A stretch of 19,664 bases of DNA from Sphingomonas sp. CCH9-E2. Its GTDB lineage: Bacteria > Pseudomonadota > Alphaproteobacteria > Sphingomonadales > Sphingomonadaceae. Under the pieces are notes generated by a model. That model saw only the letters and a program-made list of their open reading frames with translations, searched no databases and had not been told where the DNA came from. Below are positions 1 through 7,691 of this stretch, in pieces. The translations under genes and the position numbers were made by a program. The stretch is from positions 1-19,664 of the forward strand of contig NZ_LSJM01000434.1 in assembly GCF_001557215.1 (NCBI RefSeq). The letters are read 5' to 3'. Position 1 is the first letter of the stretch; every line of letters begins with the position of its first letter.

Positions 1-2
1 GG

Positions 3-506
3 GGCGGCGGGCCGGGTGGTGGTGGCCGACTCCAGCTCGGCGTGTTCCACACCGTCGCGCTGACCGACCGCATCGAAATTCGCGACGGCGTGCCCGCGCT
101 CGACCTGCTCGATGGTTCGGCCACCGGCAGCCGCGGCGGATCGCCGCGCCATCAGGTCGAGCTGCGTGCCGGCGTGGTGCGCGACGGGATCGGTCTGCGC
201 CTCAATGCCGACTGGCAAAGCGCGACGCGGGTCGATGGCGGCGCGACCGGGTCGGGCCAGCTGCGCTTCGACGATTTCACCTCGGTCAATCTGCGCCTGT
301 TCGCCAATCTCGGCCCGCAGTTCAAATTCGTGCGCGACAATCGCTGGCTGATCGGCACCCGCGTGGTGCTGTCGGTCGACAATCTGCTCGACAGCCGCCT
401 CAAGGTGACCGACGCGAATGGCGGAACGCCGTACAGCTATCAGCCGACCTTGCTCGATCCGGTCGGGCGGACGGTACGGATCAGCGTGCGGAAACTGTTT
501 TTCTGA
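3..506 (+). CDS. TonB-dependent receptor, C-terminal fragment (5' end outside window)
   Basis: The reading frame is open from the window edge, so this is the C-terminal ~167 residues of a longer protein. It shows alternating amphipathic beta strands with short turns (for example around VELRAGVVRDGIGLRLNADW and FTSVNLRLFANLG). It ends in a strand closing with a terminal phenylalanine (VRISVRKLFF), the usual C-terminal signature of outer-membrane beta barrels recognised by the BAM machinery. The segment reading GTRVVLSVDNLLDSRLKV resembles the penultimate strands of TonB-dependent receptors, where the phrase 'NLLD' is common. The substrate cannot be inferred because the plug domain is not in the window. 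It is convergent with motB and shows no functional link to the flagellar genes. An internal GTG at 42 is not a real start. The family call is fairly secure and the specificity is unknown. Confidence 0.75.
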   Translation, partial: GGGPGGGGRLQLGVFHTVALTDRIEIRDGVPALDLLDGSATGSRGGSPRHQVELRAGVVRDGIGLRLNADWQSATRVDGGATGSGQLRFDDFTSVNLRLFANLGPQFKFVRDNRWLIGTRVVLSVDNLLDSRLKVTDANGGTPYSYQPTLLDPVGRTVRISVRKLFF

Positions 507-513
507 GCCTTGA

Positions 514-531
514 GCGTCGCTCACGCGACGC
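514..531. repeat. Small perfect hairpin downstream of the receptor gene
   Basis: A perfect 7-bp inverted repeat, GCGTCGC (514-520) and GCGACGC (525-531) around a TCAC loop, begins 8 bases after the receptor stop codon. It directly abuts the larger hairpin at 532-619. No T-run follows it, so it is not a textbook intrinsic terminator. It may stabilise the 3' end of the receptor transcript. Confidence 0.5.
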
Positions 532-619
532 GTGCGGCACCGGCCCACTCCCCCACCCGGCCACCCATAGAATACACTGACGTTGGGTGGCCGGGTGTGG
601 GAGTAGGCCGGTGCGGCAC
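532..619. repeat. Long imperfect inverted repeat between convergent genes (possible bidirectional terminator or REP-like element)
   Basis: The arms at 532-567 and 584-619 are complementary at 33 of 36 positions and enclose a 16-base loop (568-583). The arms are very GC-rich. The element fills most of the 132-bp gap between the receptor gene and motB, which converge here, so either transcript would fold it into a long hairpin near its 3' end. It lacks a clear U-tract on either strand. It could be a factor-assisted terminator, an mRNA stability element or a copy of a dispersed palindromic repeat. I cannot tell copy number from one window. Confidence 0.7.
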
Positions 620-638
620 TTCAGCGCAGCTGACCGGG

Positions 639-1541
639 TCACTTATCCAGCTTGCTCTTGCGGTAGAGCAGGGTGATCGCGACGCGCCGGTTGCGCGGGT
701 CGGCGGGGTTGGCGGCGATCAGCGGCTCGCGGTCGGCTACGCCTTCGATCCGCTCGAACCGTGCCTCGGGCACGCCGGCGGCGACGAGGCGGCGGCGCGT
801 CTCCTCCGACCGGGCGCTCGACAGCATCCAGTTGTTCATGTTGGTCGGGTCGCCATAGCGCAGGCTGTCGGTATGGCCGCGGATCATCAGCGGATTGTCC
901 GAATCCGCGATCGACTGGGCGACCAGCTTCACCAGCGCTGCCGCGTCGGGGACGAAGCTGGTCGTGCCGAGCGCGAACATCGAATAATCGGCATCGTCCA
1001 TCAGGTCGATGCGCATCCCCTCGCGCGTCGGCACGAACCGCACCTGCTTGCCGAGCCGCGTCAGGCCGTTGGCCTTCATCTTGCGCTCGATCTCGGTCTT
1101 CATCCTGGCAAAGGCCTTGCGGTCGGCGGCGTCCATCGCCTCCTTGTTCTTGAGGCTGCCCTTTTCGCCCGTGCCGACCCGGTCGCCACCGGTCGCACCG
1201 GCGGGGATGGTCATCGACCGGGTGCCCGTCTGCTTGGCGTTGGTCGGATAATTGTCCTTGCCCTGGATCGCGTCGCCGCCGAACATACCGTTGGAACCGG
1301 CGCTGTTCTGCTTGAACTCGATCAGCGTCGGCGCGAAATAGTCGGCCAGCGCCTTGCGCTGCTTCTCATTGGTCGCACCGAGCAGCCACATCAGCAGGAA
1401 GAACGCCATCATCGCCGTCACGAAATCGGCATAGGCGACCTTCCACGCACCGCCATGATGACCCCCGCCGCCCTCGACGATGATCTTCTTGACGATGATC
1501 TTGGGCGGCTGCTTGGCCGCGTGAGGAGCCCTGGCCGTCAC
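639..1541 (-). CDS. motB: Flagellar motor stator protein MotB
   Basis: This 300-residue protein has the MotB layout: a basic cytoplasmic N-terminus, one transmembrane helix at about 38-54 (YADFVTAMMAFFLLMWLL) and a periplasmic OmpA-like domain at about 185-292. Asp39, at the start of the helix, is the conserved ion-binding aspartate of the stator channel. The peptidoglycan-binding motif is intact, with GHTD at 222-225 and the matching arginine at 244 in SSARSEETRR. A linker of about 120 residues separates helix and domain and would include the plug segment. It forms the proton-driven stator with MotA, whose stop codon lies 3 bases upstream of this ATG. The YADF-type channel suggests proton rather than sodium coupling, but this is an inference. 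It is the terminal gene of the minus-strand flagellar block. Confidence 0.95.
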   Translation of the reverse strand: MTARAPHAAKQPPKIIVKKIIVEGGGGHHGGAWKVAYADFVTAMMAFFLLMWLLGATNEKQRKALADYFAPTLIEFKQNSAGSNGMFGGDAIQGKDNYPTNAKQTGTRSMTIPAGATGGDRVGTGEKGSLKNKEAMDAADRKAFARMKTEIERKMKANGLTRLGKQVRFVPTREGMRIDLMDDADYSMFALGTTSFVPDAAALVKLVAQSIADSDNPLMIRGHTDSLRYGDPTNMNNWMLSSARSEETRRRLVAAGVPEARFERIEGVADREPLIAANPADPRNRRVAITLLYRKSKLDK

Positions 1542-1544
1542 GGA

Positions 1545-2408
1545 TTACCTGCCGCGCAGACCGTCGAACACTTCGGCGAAGCCGGGCTGGTTATGGTGTG
1601 CGATCCCTGAGCGCGCGGCTTCGATCACCAGCGGCTGCGGGTGCCCGTGGAGCGAGGCAATGATGATCTGCTTCACCGTGTGATAGATCGCGGCATCCGC
1701 ATCGATGATCTGCTTCAGCCGCCCGGCGAGCGGGCCGACCAGGCCATAGGCGAGCAACACGCCGAGGAAGGTGCCGACCAGCGCCGATCCGATCATCCCG
1801 CCCAGGATGTTCGGCGGCTTGTCGATCGACCCCATCGTCTTGACCACGCCCAGCACCGCCGCGACGATGCCCAAAGCGGGCAGCGCGTCGGCGAGATTCT
1901 GGAGCGCGTGTTGCGGTTCGGCGACTTCGTGGTGATGGGTCTTGATCGCATTATCCATCACCTCCTCGACCGCATGCACGTCGAGCGTGCCCGACGAGAC
2001 CACGACCAGCCGCAGCGTGTCGGCGATCAGGCTGGTCAGCGCGGGATCGGCGAGCAGCCGGGGATATTCGGCGAAGATCGCGGAGGATTTCGGGTCCTCG
2101 ACATGCGGCTCGAGCGCGATCGGGCCGTCGATGCGCAGCAGCTTCATCAGCTTGCTGACCAGGAAGATCGCGTCGAGATAATCCTGCTTCTTGTACTTCG
2201 GGCCCTTGAGCACCTTCACGAAGCCGCCGCCCAGTGCCTTCAGCTCGCGCCCCGAATTGCCGATGATCAGCGCGCCGACTGCGGCACCGCCGATGATCAG
2301 CATTTCATGCGGGAGGGCGTGGAGCACGGGCTCGAGCGCGCCGCCGGTCAGGGCGAAACCGCCGAACACCATCGCGATCAGGACGACGAAGCCGATTGCT
2401 GGAAACAT
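1545..2408 (-). CDS. motA: Flagellar motor stator protein MotA
   Basis: At 287 residues this matches full-length MotA. Four hydrophobic segments are visible at about 3-22, 35-52, 175-195 and 203-224. The cytoplasmic loop carries the charged residues that contact the FliG rotor: Arg92 and Glu100 in LLRIDGPIALEPHVEDP. The two channel prolines are present as Pro177 (LPALG) and Pro225 (LVGPLAG). The segment VLGVVKTMGSIDKPP is characteristic of the family. MotA surrounds the MotB helix and couples ion flow to rotation. The gene follows flgL after a 97-base gap that contains a candidate sigma-28 promoter and a hairpin, so motAB may be expressed separately from the flg operon. The start gives the normal first helix; upstream is a purine-rich GGGGGAAG. 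Confidence 0.95.
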   Translation of the reverse strand: MFPAIGFVVLIAMVFGGFALTGGALEPVLHALPHEMLIIGGAAVGALIIGNSGRELKALGGGFVKVLKGPKYKKQDYLDAIFLVSKLMKLLRIDGPIALEPHVEDPKSSAIFAEYPRLLADPALTSLIADTLRLVVVSSGTLDVHAVEEVMDNAIKTHHHEVAEPQHALQNLADALPALGIVAAVLGVVKTMGSIDKPPNILGGMIGSALVGTFLGVLLAYGLVGPLAGRLKQIIDADAAIYHTVKQIIIASLHGHPQPLVIEAARSGIAHHNQPGFAEVFDGLRGR

Positions 2409-2437
2409 GAGTGCGATCTTCCCCCGAAGTCACCGGA

Positions 2438-2455
2438 GCCACCCGAACGGGCGGC
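2438..2455 (-). other. Hairpin in the motA 5' leader or after flgL
   Basis: On the minus strand this reads GCCGCCC-GTTC-GGGTGGC, a 7-bp stem (one G-U pair in RNA) with a four-base loop. It lies between the predicted motA transcription start near 2463 and the motA ATG at 2408. It has no T-run, so it would be a weak terminator for flgL read-through or a leader structure. Its function is unknown. Confidence 0.4.
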
Positions 2456-2469
2456 CTATTCAAAACTGT

Positions 2470-2496
2470 CTAACGACCGATTCACCGTGAACTTGA
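2470..2496 (-). promoter_or_regulatory. Candidate sigma-28 (FliA) promoter for motAB
   Basis: The minus strand reads TCAAGTTC, 11 bases, then GTCGTTAG. The enterobacterial FliA consensus as I know it is TAAAGTTT-N11-GCCGATAA; the match is 6/8 and 5/8 with the exact spacing. The same GTCGTT box at the same spacing recurs upstream of flgM (13224-13250), which supports both sites. A start near 2463 would give motA a leader of about 55 bases. Confidence 0.45.
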
Positions 2497-2501
2497 GGCG
2501 T

Positions 2502-3410
2502 TCAGCGCAGATAATCGAACAGGGACAGGCTGGTGAGCTTGGTGAAGCTCGCCTGCGTTGCCTGAAGAATGGTCAGCGTCTTCTGCAGCTGCGCGATCGA
2601 CTCGGCTGTGTCGGCATCCTCGATGCCGGTGCGTGCCGCTTCGCGCGTGATCTCCGCTTCGTCCAGCCGTTCGGCCTCCAGGTCGAGGCGGAAGGCGCGC
2701 GCGCCGACCGAGGCGCGGGTTGCGCCGAGCTGGTCGAGGGCGGCGTCGAGGTCGCCCATCGCGGTCCCGACGCCGCCCGCCGTTCCGTCCGGCTCGAGCG
2801 CCGCGGCGAAGGCGGAGAGGATCTGGAACATGTCGGTGGTGCCGCCCGACGCGGCGATGCCACCGAACGCGCGGGCACCGCTGGTCGTCGCAGCGATCGA
2901 CTCACCGTCGCCGATCGGGATCGCCGCCGGTTCGCCACCGCCGGTCCACATGACGCTGCCGTCGCCTTGTACCGTGAAGGCCGCAGTGCCCGACGTGCCC
3001 CCGAACAGGGGCTGGCCGCGCGTGTCGGTGCTGTTGGCGACGCCGATCAGGTCGGTGAGGATCGCCTCGATCTCGACCTTGATCGCCGCGCGACCCTCGG
3101 CATTCACCGTGTCGCTGTTCGCTTGCACGGCGAGCGAGCGGGCACGCTGGAGCTGGGTTTCGACCTGATCGAGCGCGGTATCGGTCGCGGCGAGCAGTGC
3201 CTGCGCCGTCCTGATATTGGCACCATAAGCGGAATCGTCCGCCCCGGCACGCTTGAGCCCCGACAGCTGCTGCCACCCCGACGCGCTGTCCGACGGGGCG
3301 AGGATCTTCTTGCCGGTCGCGACCTGAGCCTGCAGCCGGTCGGCCTGGCTGGTCAGGTTCGTCATCAGCAGCGAGGGGCGATCGAAGCTCTGGCTGGTCG
3401 TCACGCGCAT
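2502..3410 (-). CDS. flgL: Hook-filament junction protein FlgL (HAP3)
   Basis: The 302-residue product has the flagellin-like N-terminal coiled region (MRVTTSQSFDRPSLLMTNLT, then the ATGKKILAPSDSASGW segment) and a flagellin-type C-terminus (ESIAQLQKTLTILQATQASFTKL). A variable, glycine-rich middle domain lies between. Its position just after flgK and its modest length favour FlgL over flagellin. FlgL sits between FlgK and the flagellin filament. I chose the ATG at 3410 because MRVTTSQSF is the family-like beginning and a GGTGA lies 4 bases upstream. A GTG at 3419, overlapping the flgK stop as GTGA, would add three residues (MIP) and cannot be excluded. It is the last flg gene of the minus-strand operon. 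Confidence 0.88.
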   Translation of the reverse strand: MRVTTSQSFDRPSLLMTNLTSQADRLQAQVATGKKILAPSDSASGWQQLSGLKRAGADDSAYGANIRTAQALLAATDTALDQVETQLQRARSLAVQANSDTVNAEGRAAIKVEIEAILTDLIGVANSTDTRGQPLFGGTSGTAAFTVQGDGSVMWTGGGEPAAIPIGDGESIAATTSGARAFGGIAASGGTTDMFQILSAFAAALEPDGTAGGVGTAMGDLDAALDQLGATRASVGARAFRLDLEAERLDEAEITREAARTGIEDADTAESIAQLQKTLTILQATQASFTKLTSLSLFDYLR

Positions 3411-3415
3411 GGGGA

Positions 3416-4747
3416 TCACCGGATGTCGAAGAGGGTCTGGAGCGTTTCGCGGGCGACCTGGATCACCCGGCTCGACGCCTGATAGGCCTGCTGGAACCGG
3501 ATCAGGTCGACCGCTTCCTCGTCCACGTTGACGCCGGTCACGGAGTCGCGCGCGGCGACCGCGTTGCCGCGGATCGTCGACTGGACTTCGGCAATGGCGC
3601 GGCGGCCGGCGAGCGCGCTGGCATTGCCGGTGGTCAGCGTCGTCACCTGGCTTTCGAAGCCTTCGTCGCGGCGCAGCGTAGCAAGCGCGGTCAGGTTGCC
3701 GTTGTCGCGCGCGCCGCCGCCCGGTGCCGCCGCAGCGATTCCGCGCGGGTCGGTCAGGACGAGCTGGAAATCACGCGCGCCGGTTGCCGCGAACATCGCG
3801 CCGCCGGGGGCTCCATTGAGATCCTCGCCGCCCGCCTGCACCGCGTTGACGCCGTCGGCGAAATCGGTGGCGAGCGTGTCGAGCGCAGCCTTGGCATCGG
3901 CGAGGCGGGCCGCACCCTCGGCGACTCCCGCCAGCGCGCCGCCGCCGGGCGTCAGCGCCTGCGAGCCCTCGATGCCATAGACGGCGAACGACACCGCACC
4001 CTCGCTGCGGGCGTAGGTGGCGGTGGCCGCCTGGTCGGCCTGCACCAGCAACGGACCGCCGCCGCCTGCGCGCACCGTGGCGCGGCCAGCGGTATCGAAG
4101 CTGGCCGAGACATCGGTCAGCGCCGCCATCGAATCGAGCAGCCGGTCGCGCTCGTCGAGCAACGCGGCCTGCGCGCTGCCGCCCTGTGCGGTGCGGCCGA
4201 GCGAGGCGTTGACCTTGGCGAGGCTCGCGCTGAGCGTGTTGAGATCGGCGACCGCCGCCTCGGCGGTGCCGTCGAGATCGGCGGTCGCGCCGTCGATCGC
4301 GCTGGCGGTCGCGGTAAAGCTGTGGGCGAGCGTGGCTGCCGCCTGCAGGAAGGTCGCGCGCGGTGCACTGGCCGACGGATCGGCGGCGAGCGCGGTCGCG
4401 GCGTTGAAGAAGGCGGTCATCCGCTCGTCGAGCTTGTTGCCGGTGAGCGCGCTTTCGATCCGGTCGAGCCAGACGATCCCCGCCTCGCTGCGCGCCAGGT
4501 CGGACCCGGCGGCGCGCACTTCGGCGTTGCGCAGGTCGCTGCCGGTGCGGGTCACGCCACTGACGGTGACGCCGAGGCCGTTGAGCGTGCGGCCCGAGGC
4601 ATCGCCCGGCGCCGCGACCTCACGCGTCGATGCGACGCGGCGCGAATAGCCGGCGGTCCCGGCATTCGCGATATTCTCCGACGTCGTGGTCAGCGCGGTC
4701 TGGTAGGCGCGAACCCCGCTGGCGCCGATCGAGAGCATGTCGGTCAT
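3416..4747 (-). CDS. flgK: Hook-associated protein FlgK (HAP1)
   Basis: This 443-residue protein begins with the rod/hook-family N-terminal motif in MLSIGASGVRAYQTALTTTSENIANAGTAGYSRR (residues 4-37) and ends with the matching C-terminal helix (VNVDEEAVDLIRFQQAYQASSRVIQVARETLQTLFDIR). FlgK forms the first junction layer at the hook tip, exported through the flagellar type III pore. It is shorter than the ~550-residue enterobacterial protein, with the reduction in the alanine- and glycine-rich middle. The ATG overlaps the flgJ stop as ATGA, which points to translational coupling. The product and its place between flgJ and flgL agree. Confidence 0.92.
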   Translation of the reverse strand: MTDMLSIGASGVRAYQTALTTTSENIANAGTAGYSRRVASTREVAAPGDASGRTLNGLGVTVSGVTRTGSDLRNAEVRAAGSDLARSEAGIVWLDRIESALTGNKLDERMTAFFNAATALAADPSASAPRATFLQAAATLAHSFTATASAIDGATADLDGTAEAAVADLNTLSASLAKVNASLGRTAQGGSAQAALLDERDRLLDSMAALTDVSASFDTAGRATVRAGGGGPLLVQADQAATATYARSEGAVSFAVYGIEGSQALTPGGGALAGVAEGAARLADAKAALDTLATDFADGVNAVQAGGEDLNGAPGGAMFAATGARDFQLVLTDPRGIAAAAPGGGARDNGNLTALATLRRDEGFESQVTTLTTGNASALAGRRAIAEVQSTIRGNAVAARDSVTGVNVDEEAVDLIRFQQAYQASSRVIQVARETLQTLFDIR

Positions 4748-5088
4748 GGCGTATTACCCTTGTCGACGTCGGCGACCGGGGTCCCCTCGACGCTGCCCGC
4801 TTTCGCGAGAAATTCGGTCATCGCCTTGCCGATCCCCATCGGCGTGTGCGCGGCCATATTCTCTGCGAGCTTCTGGTCCTGCATGTCGCGGAACTGGTCG
4901 AGCGCCTGGCTTTCGAACAGGCTGTCGGCCAGCTTCGCCTTGCGCATCGACGACAGCATCATCTTGGTGAAGATCGCCTCGAACTTCTCGCCCGCCGCGT
5001 CCAGATTGTCGCGCGTGCCAAGGCGCGCGGTATCCGTGGATACGCTGCCGGTCAGCTTGAGCGATACGGGGGCGGGGAGCTGGGTCAC
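4744..5088 (-). CDS. flgJ: Rod-binding protein FlgJ, single-domain form without the muramidase
   Basis: At 114 residues this corresponds only to the N-terminal rod-binding/rod-cap domain of FlgJ. The core KFEAIFTKMMLSSMRKAKL followed by ESQALDQFRDMQDQKLAENMA is the diagnostic region. The enterobacterial protein is over 300 residues and carries a C-terminal peptidoglycan hydrolase; that half is absent here and there is no sequence space for it before flgK. The enzyme is probably supplied by the transglycosylase gene at 13966. The GTG start overlaps the flgI stop (GTGA), and the gene's own stop overlaps the flgK ATG, so it is coupled on both sides. FlgJ caps the growing rod in the periplasm. 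Confidence 0.88.
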   Translation of the reverse strand: MTQLPAPVSLKLTGSVSTDTARLGTRDNLDAAGEKFEAIFTKMMLSSMRKAKLADSLFESQALDQFRDMQDQKLAENMAAHTPMGIGKAMTEFLAKAGSVEGTPVADVDKGNTP

Positions 5089-6179
5089 AGGACGATCAGC
5101 TCCGCCTTGAGCGCGCCCGCCTGCTTCAGCGCTTCGAGGATCGCGACCAGGTCGGCGGGCGACGCGCCGATCGCGTTCACTGCCTTGACCACATCGGCCA
5201 GCTTGGGACCCGGATCCATCAGGAACATCGGTCGCTTCTCCTCTTCGACGCCGACGCCGCTCTGCTGTTCGACCCGGGTCTCGCCCTGGCTGAACGGCAG
5301 CGGCTGCACGACCCGCTGGGATTCATCAATACGAACGGTAAGTTTACCATGGGTTACCGCGGCGGGGCTGACCCGCACGGCCGAGTTGATCACCACTGTG
5401 CCGGTGCGCGCGTTAACGATTACCTTGGCCGCAGCCTCGGCCGCGTCGACGTTGAGATTCTCGATCTCGCTCATGATCTGGGCGCGGACATCGGCGCCCT
5501 GCGGCGCGGTGACCGCGACCGACACGGCGTCGATCGCGCGCGCCGTGCCGAAGCCGAAACGACCGTTGATCGCATCGGCGACGCGCTGCGCCGTGGTGAA
5601 ATCGGCGCGGGCGAGATTATAGGTCAGCGTCGGCGCGGTGGCGAAGCCGGTTTCGACGGCACGCTCGACCGTCGCACCCTCGGGAATGCGGCCGGACGAG
5701 GGGATGTTCACGACGATCTTCGACCCGTCTGCACCCTCTGCGCCCAGTCCGCCGACGGCGAGGTTGCCCTGCGCCATCGCGTAGATCTGGCCATCGGCAC
5801 CCAGCATCGGGGTCAGCACCAGCGTCCCGCCGCGCAAGGATTTGGCCTTGCCCATCGACGATACGGTGATGTCGAGCTTCTGCCCCGGCTTGGCAAAGGC
5901 GGGCAGCTCGGCGGTGACGAGCACCACGGCGGCGTTCTTGAGCGCCGGATTGACCCCGGGCGGGAGCGCCAGGCCGAAGCGCGCGGTGACGCCCTTCATC
6001 GACTGGACGGTATATTCCAGATTGTCGTCGCCCGTGCCCGGCAGGCCGACGACGATGCCGTATCCGGTCAGCTGGTTGGTGCGGATGCCCTGGAAATTGC
6101 CGAGATCCTTGATCCGCTCGGCCGCGACGGGCTGGGCGAGGATCAGGGTGGCGAGCAGGGCGAGGAGAAAGCGGATCAT
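5085..6179 (-). CDS. flgI: Flagellar P-ring protein FlgI
   Basis: The product is a periplasmic P-ring subunit. Mature FlgI motifs are clear: RIKDLGNFQGIRTNQLTGYGIVVGLPGTGD near the N-terminus, then SMGKAKSLRGGTLVLTPMLGADG, and a C-terminus with DVVKAVNAIGASPADLVAILEALKQAGAL. From the ATG at 6179 the 364-residue precursor begins with a good Sec signal peptide (MIRFLLALLATLILAQPVAA, cleavage before ERIKD). I prefer this start because a GAGG lies 9 bases upstream; an ATG at 6188 sits immediately after that GAGG and has no other ribosome-binding site. The open frame extends further upstream into flgH, but that part is not FlgI-like. FlgI rings assemble around the rod with help from FlgA. Confidence 0.93.
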   Translation of the reverse strand: MIRFLLALLATLILAQPVAAERIKDLGNFQGIRTNQLTGYGIVVGLPGTGDDNLEYTVQSMKGVTARFGLALPPGVNPALKNAAVVLVTAELPAFAKPGQKLDITVSSMGKAKSLRGGTLVLTPMLGADGQIYAMAQGNLAVGGLGAEGADGSKIVVNIPSSGRIPEGATVERAVETGFATAPTLTYNLARADFTTAQRVADAINGRFGFGTARAIDAVSVAVTAPQGADVRAQIMSEIENLNVDAAEAAAKVIVNARTGTVVINSAVRVSPAAVTHGKLTVRIDESQRVVQPLPFSQGETRVEQQSGVGVEEEKRPMFLMDPGPKLADVVKAVNAIGASPADLVAILEALKQAGALKAELIVL

Positions 6180-6190
6180 GGGACGCATCC

Positions 6191-6868
6191 TCAGAACGGG
6201 CTGATCGACTGGAAGAAGCGGCTGAGCCACCCCTGGCGCGCGGCGCGGGCGACATCGCCCTTGCCAGTATAGGCGATGCGGGCATCGGCGACGCGCGTCG
6301 ATGCGATGCGGTTGTTCGCGTCGATATCGGTGGGGCGGATGATCCCCTTGATCTGCACGAACTCGTCGCCGCGGTTGAGCGTCACGCGCTTCTGACCCTG
6401 CACCAGCATCGTCCCGTTGGGCAGGACCGCGGCGACGGTCACGCTGATCTCACCCGACAGCGCGTTGGACTGGTCGGCGGCGCCGGTGCCCTTGAACCCG
6501 CGCTTGCCGCTGATGCTCGCGTCGCTCTGGCTGAACAGGCTGAGCGCGCCGGTGGTCGGCGGGGTCAACGAAAAGCCGCCGCCGCTGTCGAGATCGGTGC
6601 TTGCCGACTTGGACGCGCTGGTCCGCTCGACCAGCACGATCGTCACCGGATCGCCGACGCGGCGCGCGCGCGTCCCTTCGTGCAGCGCGGCATAGCCTTC
6701 GCTCACCTGAAAGATCGATCCGTTGGCGGCGGGCGGCGGCGCGACCGGCGCGGGGAGGGTGACGGTGAAGTCCTCCGCCGGCTGCTTCTTCCCGAACAGC
6801 TTCGCATCGACCGGCTGCGCGGCGAAGGCGCAGGCGGCGGTGGCGGCGATGAGGGAGAGCGAGCGCAT
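6191..6868 (-). CDS. flgH: Flagellar L-ring protein FlgH
   Basis: The 225-residue product shows the FlgH core: SIFQVSEGYAALHEGTRARRVGDPVTIVLVERTSASKSA, then GALPNGTML-type strands and the DIDANNRIASTRVADARIAYTGKGDV segment near the C-terminus. The N-terminus MRSLSLIAATAACAFAAQPVDA is a signal peptide. FlgH is normally a lipoprotein; the only candidate lipobox here is TAAC, with threonine rather than a branched residue at -3, so lipidation is uncertain and signal peptidase I cleavage after VDA is the alternative. I chose the ATG at 6868, which has GAGG 8 bases upstream; an ATG at 6886 overlapping the flgG stop would precede the signal peptide with MSEARP. FlgH forms the outer-membrane bushing of the rod. 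Confidence 0.92.
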   Translation of the reverse strand: MRSLSLIAATAACAFAAQPVDAKLFGKKQPAEDFTVTLPAPVAPPPAANGSIFQVSEGYAALHEGTRARRVGDPVTIVLVERTSASKSASTDLDSGGGFSLTPPTTGALSLFSQSDASISGKRGFKGTGAADQSNALSGEISVTVAAVLPNGTMLVQGQKRVTLNRGDEFVQIKGIIRPTDIDANNRIASTRVADARIAYTGKGDVARAARQGWLSRFFQSISPF

Positions 6869-6878
6869 CGGGCGGGCC

Positions 6879-7667
6879 TCAGACATTCTGGTTGATGTAC
6901 TGGAGCATCTCGTCGCTCGCCGAGATCATCTTGGAATTGACCTCGTACGCGCGCTGGGTCTCGATCATGTCGACCAGTTCCTCGACAACATTGACGTTCG
7001 ATCCTTCGAGCATGCCCTGACGGATGTTGCCGCGCCCGTCCTGCCCGGCGATCCCTAGATTGACCGCGCCGCTCGCTGCCGTTTCGACCAGGTAATTGTC
7101 GCCGATCGCCTGCAGCCCCGCGCTATTGGGAAAGGCCGCGATCTGGATCTGGCCGACCTGGCTCGCCTCGGTCTGGCCCGAGACGGTCGCGCTGACCGTG
7201 CCGTCGCTGCCGACGGTGATCGAGGTCGCGCCCTCGGGAATCGTGATGCCGGGCATCACCTGATAGCCCTCGCTCGTCACCAGCATGCCTTCGGGCGAGC
7301 GCGCGAAATTGCCGGCGCGGGTATAGCCGAGCTGGCCGCCGGGCATCTGCACCTGGAAATAGCCATTGCCGTCGAGCGCCATGTCGAGCGCATTGCCGGT
7401 GGTTTGCATCGCACCCTGGGTGTCGATCCGCGCGGTGCCCTGAATGCGCACACCGGTGCCGAGATTGGTGCCGGTGGCGTATTTGGTCTCTGCCGTGCTC
7501 GCGGCGCCCGGGGCGGTGACGACCTGATAGGCCAAAGCCTCGAAGCTCGCCCGGTCGCGCTTGTAGCCGGTGGTGTTCACGTTCGCGAGGTTGTTCGAGA
7601 TCACCCGCATGCGCATGTCCTGAGCGTCAAGCCCGGTGCGCGCGATGTGCATTGCTGCTGAACCCAT
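6879..7667 (-). CDS. flgG: Flagellar distal rod protein FlgG
   Basis: At 262 residues this matches FlgG exactly. The N-terminal rod-family motif is at residues 18-45 (MRMRVISNNLANVNTTGYKRDRASFEAL), the central phrase NALDMALDGNGYFQVQMPGG is typical, and the C-terminus (EGSNVNVVEELVDMIETQRAYEVNSKMISASDEMLQYINQNV) is strongly FlgG-like. FlgG builds the long distal rod that crosses the P and L rings. The ATG has a good AGAAGGA ribosome-binding site 8 bases upstream. It follows flgF after 24 bases in the same operon. Confidence 0.96.
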   Translation of the reverse strand: MGSAAMHIARTGLDAQDMRMRVISNNLANVNTTGYKRDRASFEALAYQVVTAPGAASTAETKYATGTNLGTGVRIQGTARIDTQGAMQTTGNALDMALDGNGYFQVQMPGGQLGYTRAGNFARSPEGMLVTSEGYQVMPGITIPEGATSITVGSDGTVSATVSGQTEASQVGQIQIAAFPNSAGLQAIGDNYLVETAASGAVNLGIAGQDGRGNIRQGMLEGSNVNVVEELVDMIETQRAYEVNSKMISASDEMLQYINQNV

Positions 7668-7691
7668 GGGTCTAGTCCTTCTCTGAAATTC

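Noticed and set aside
510..3482. Long open frames on the plus strand opposite motB, motA and flgL (up to 613 codons)
   Set aside because: They are antisense to confidently identified genes, rich in Arg, Gly and Asp as expected from GC-rich shadow frames, and show no recognisable domain.
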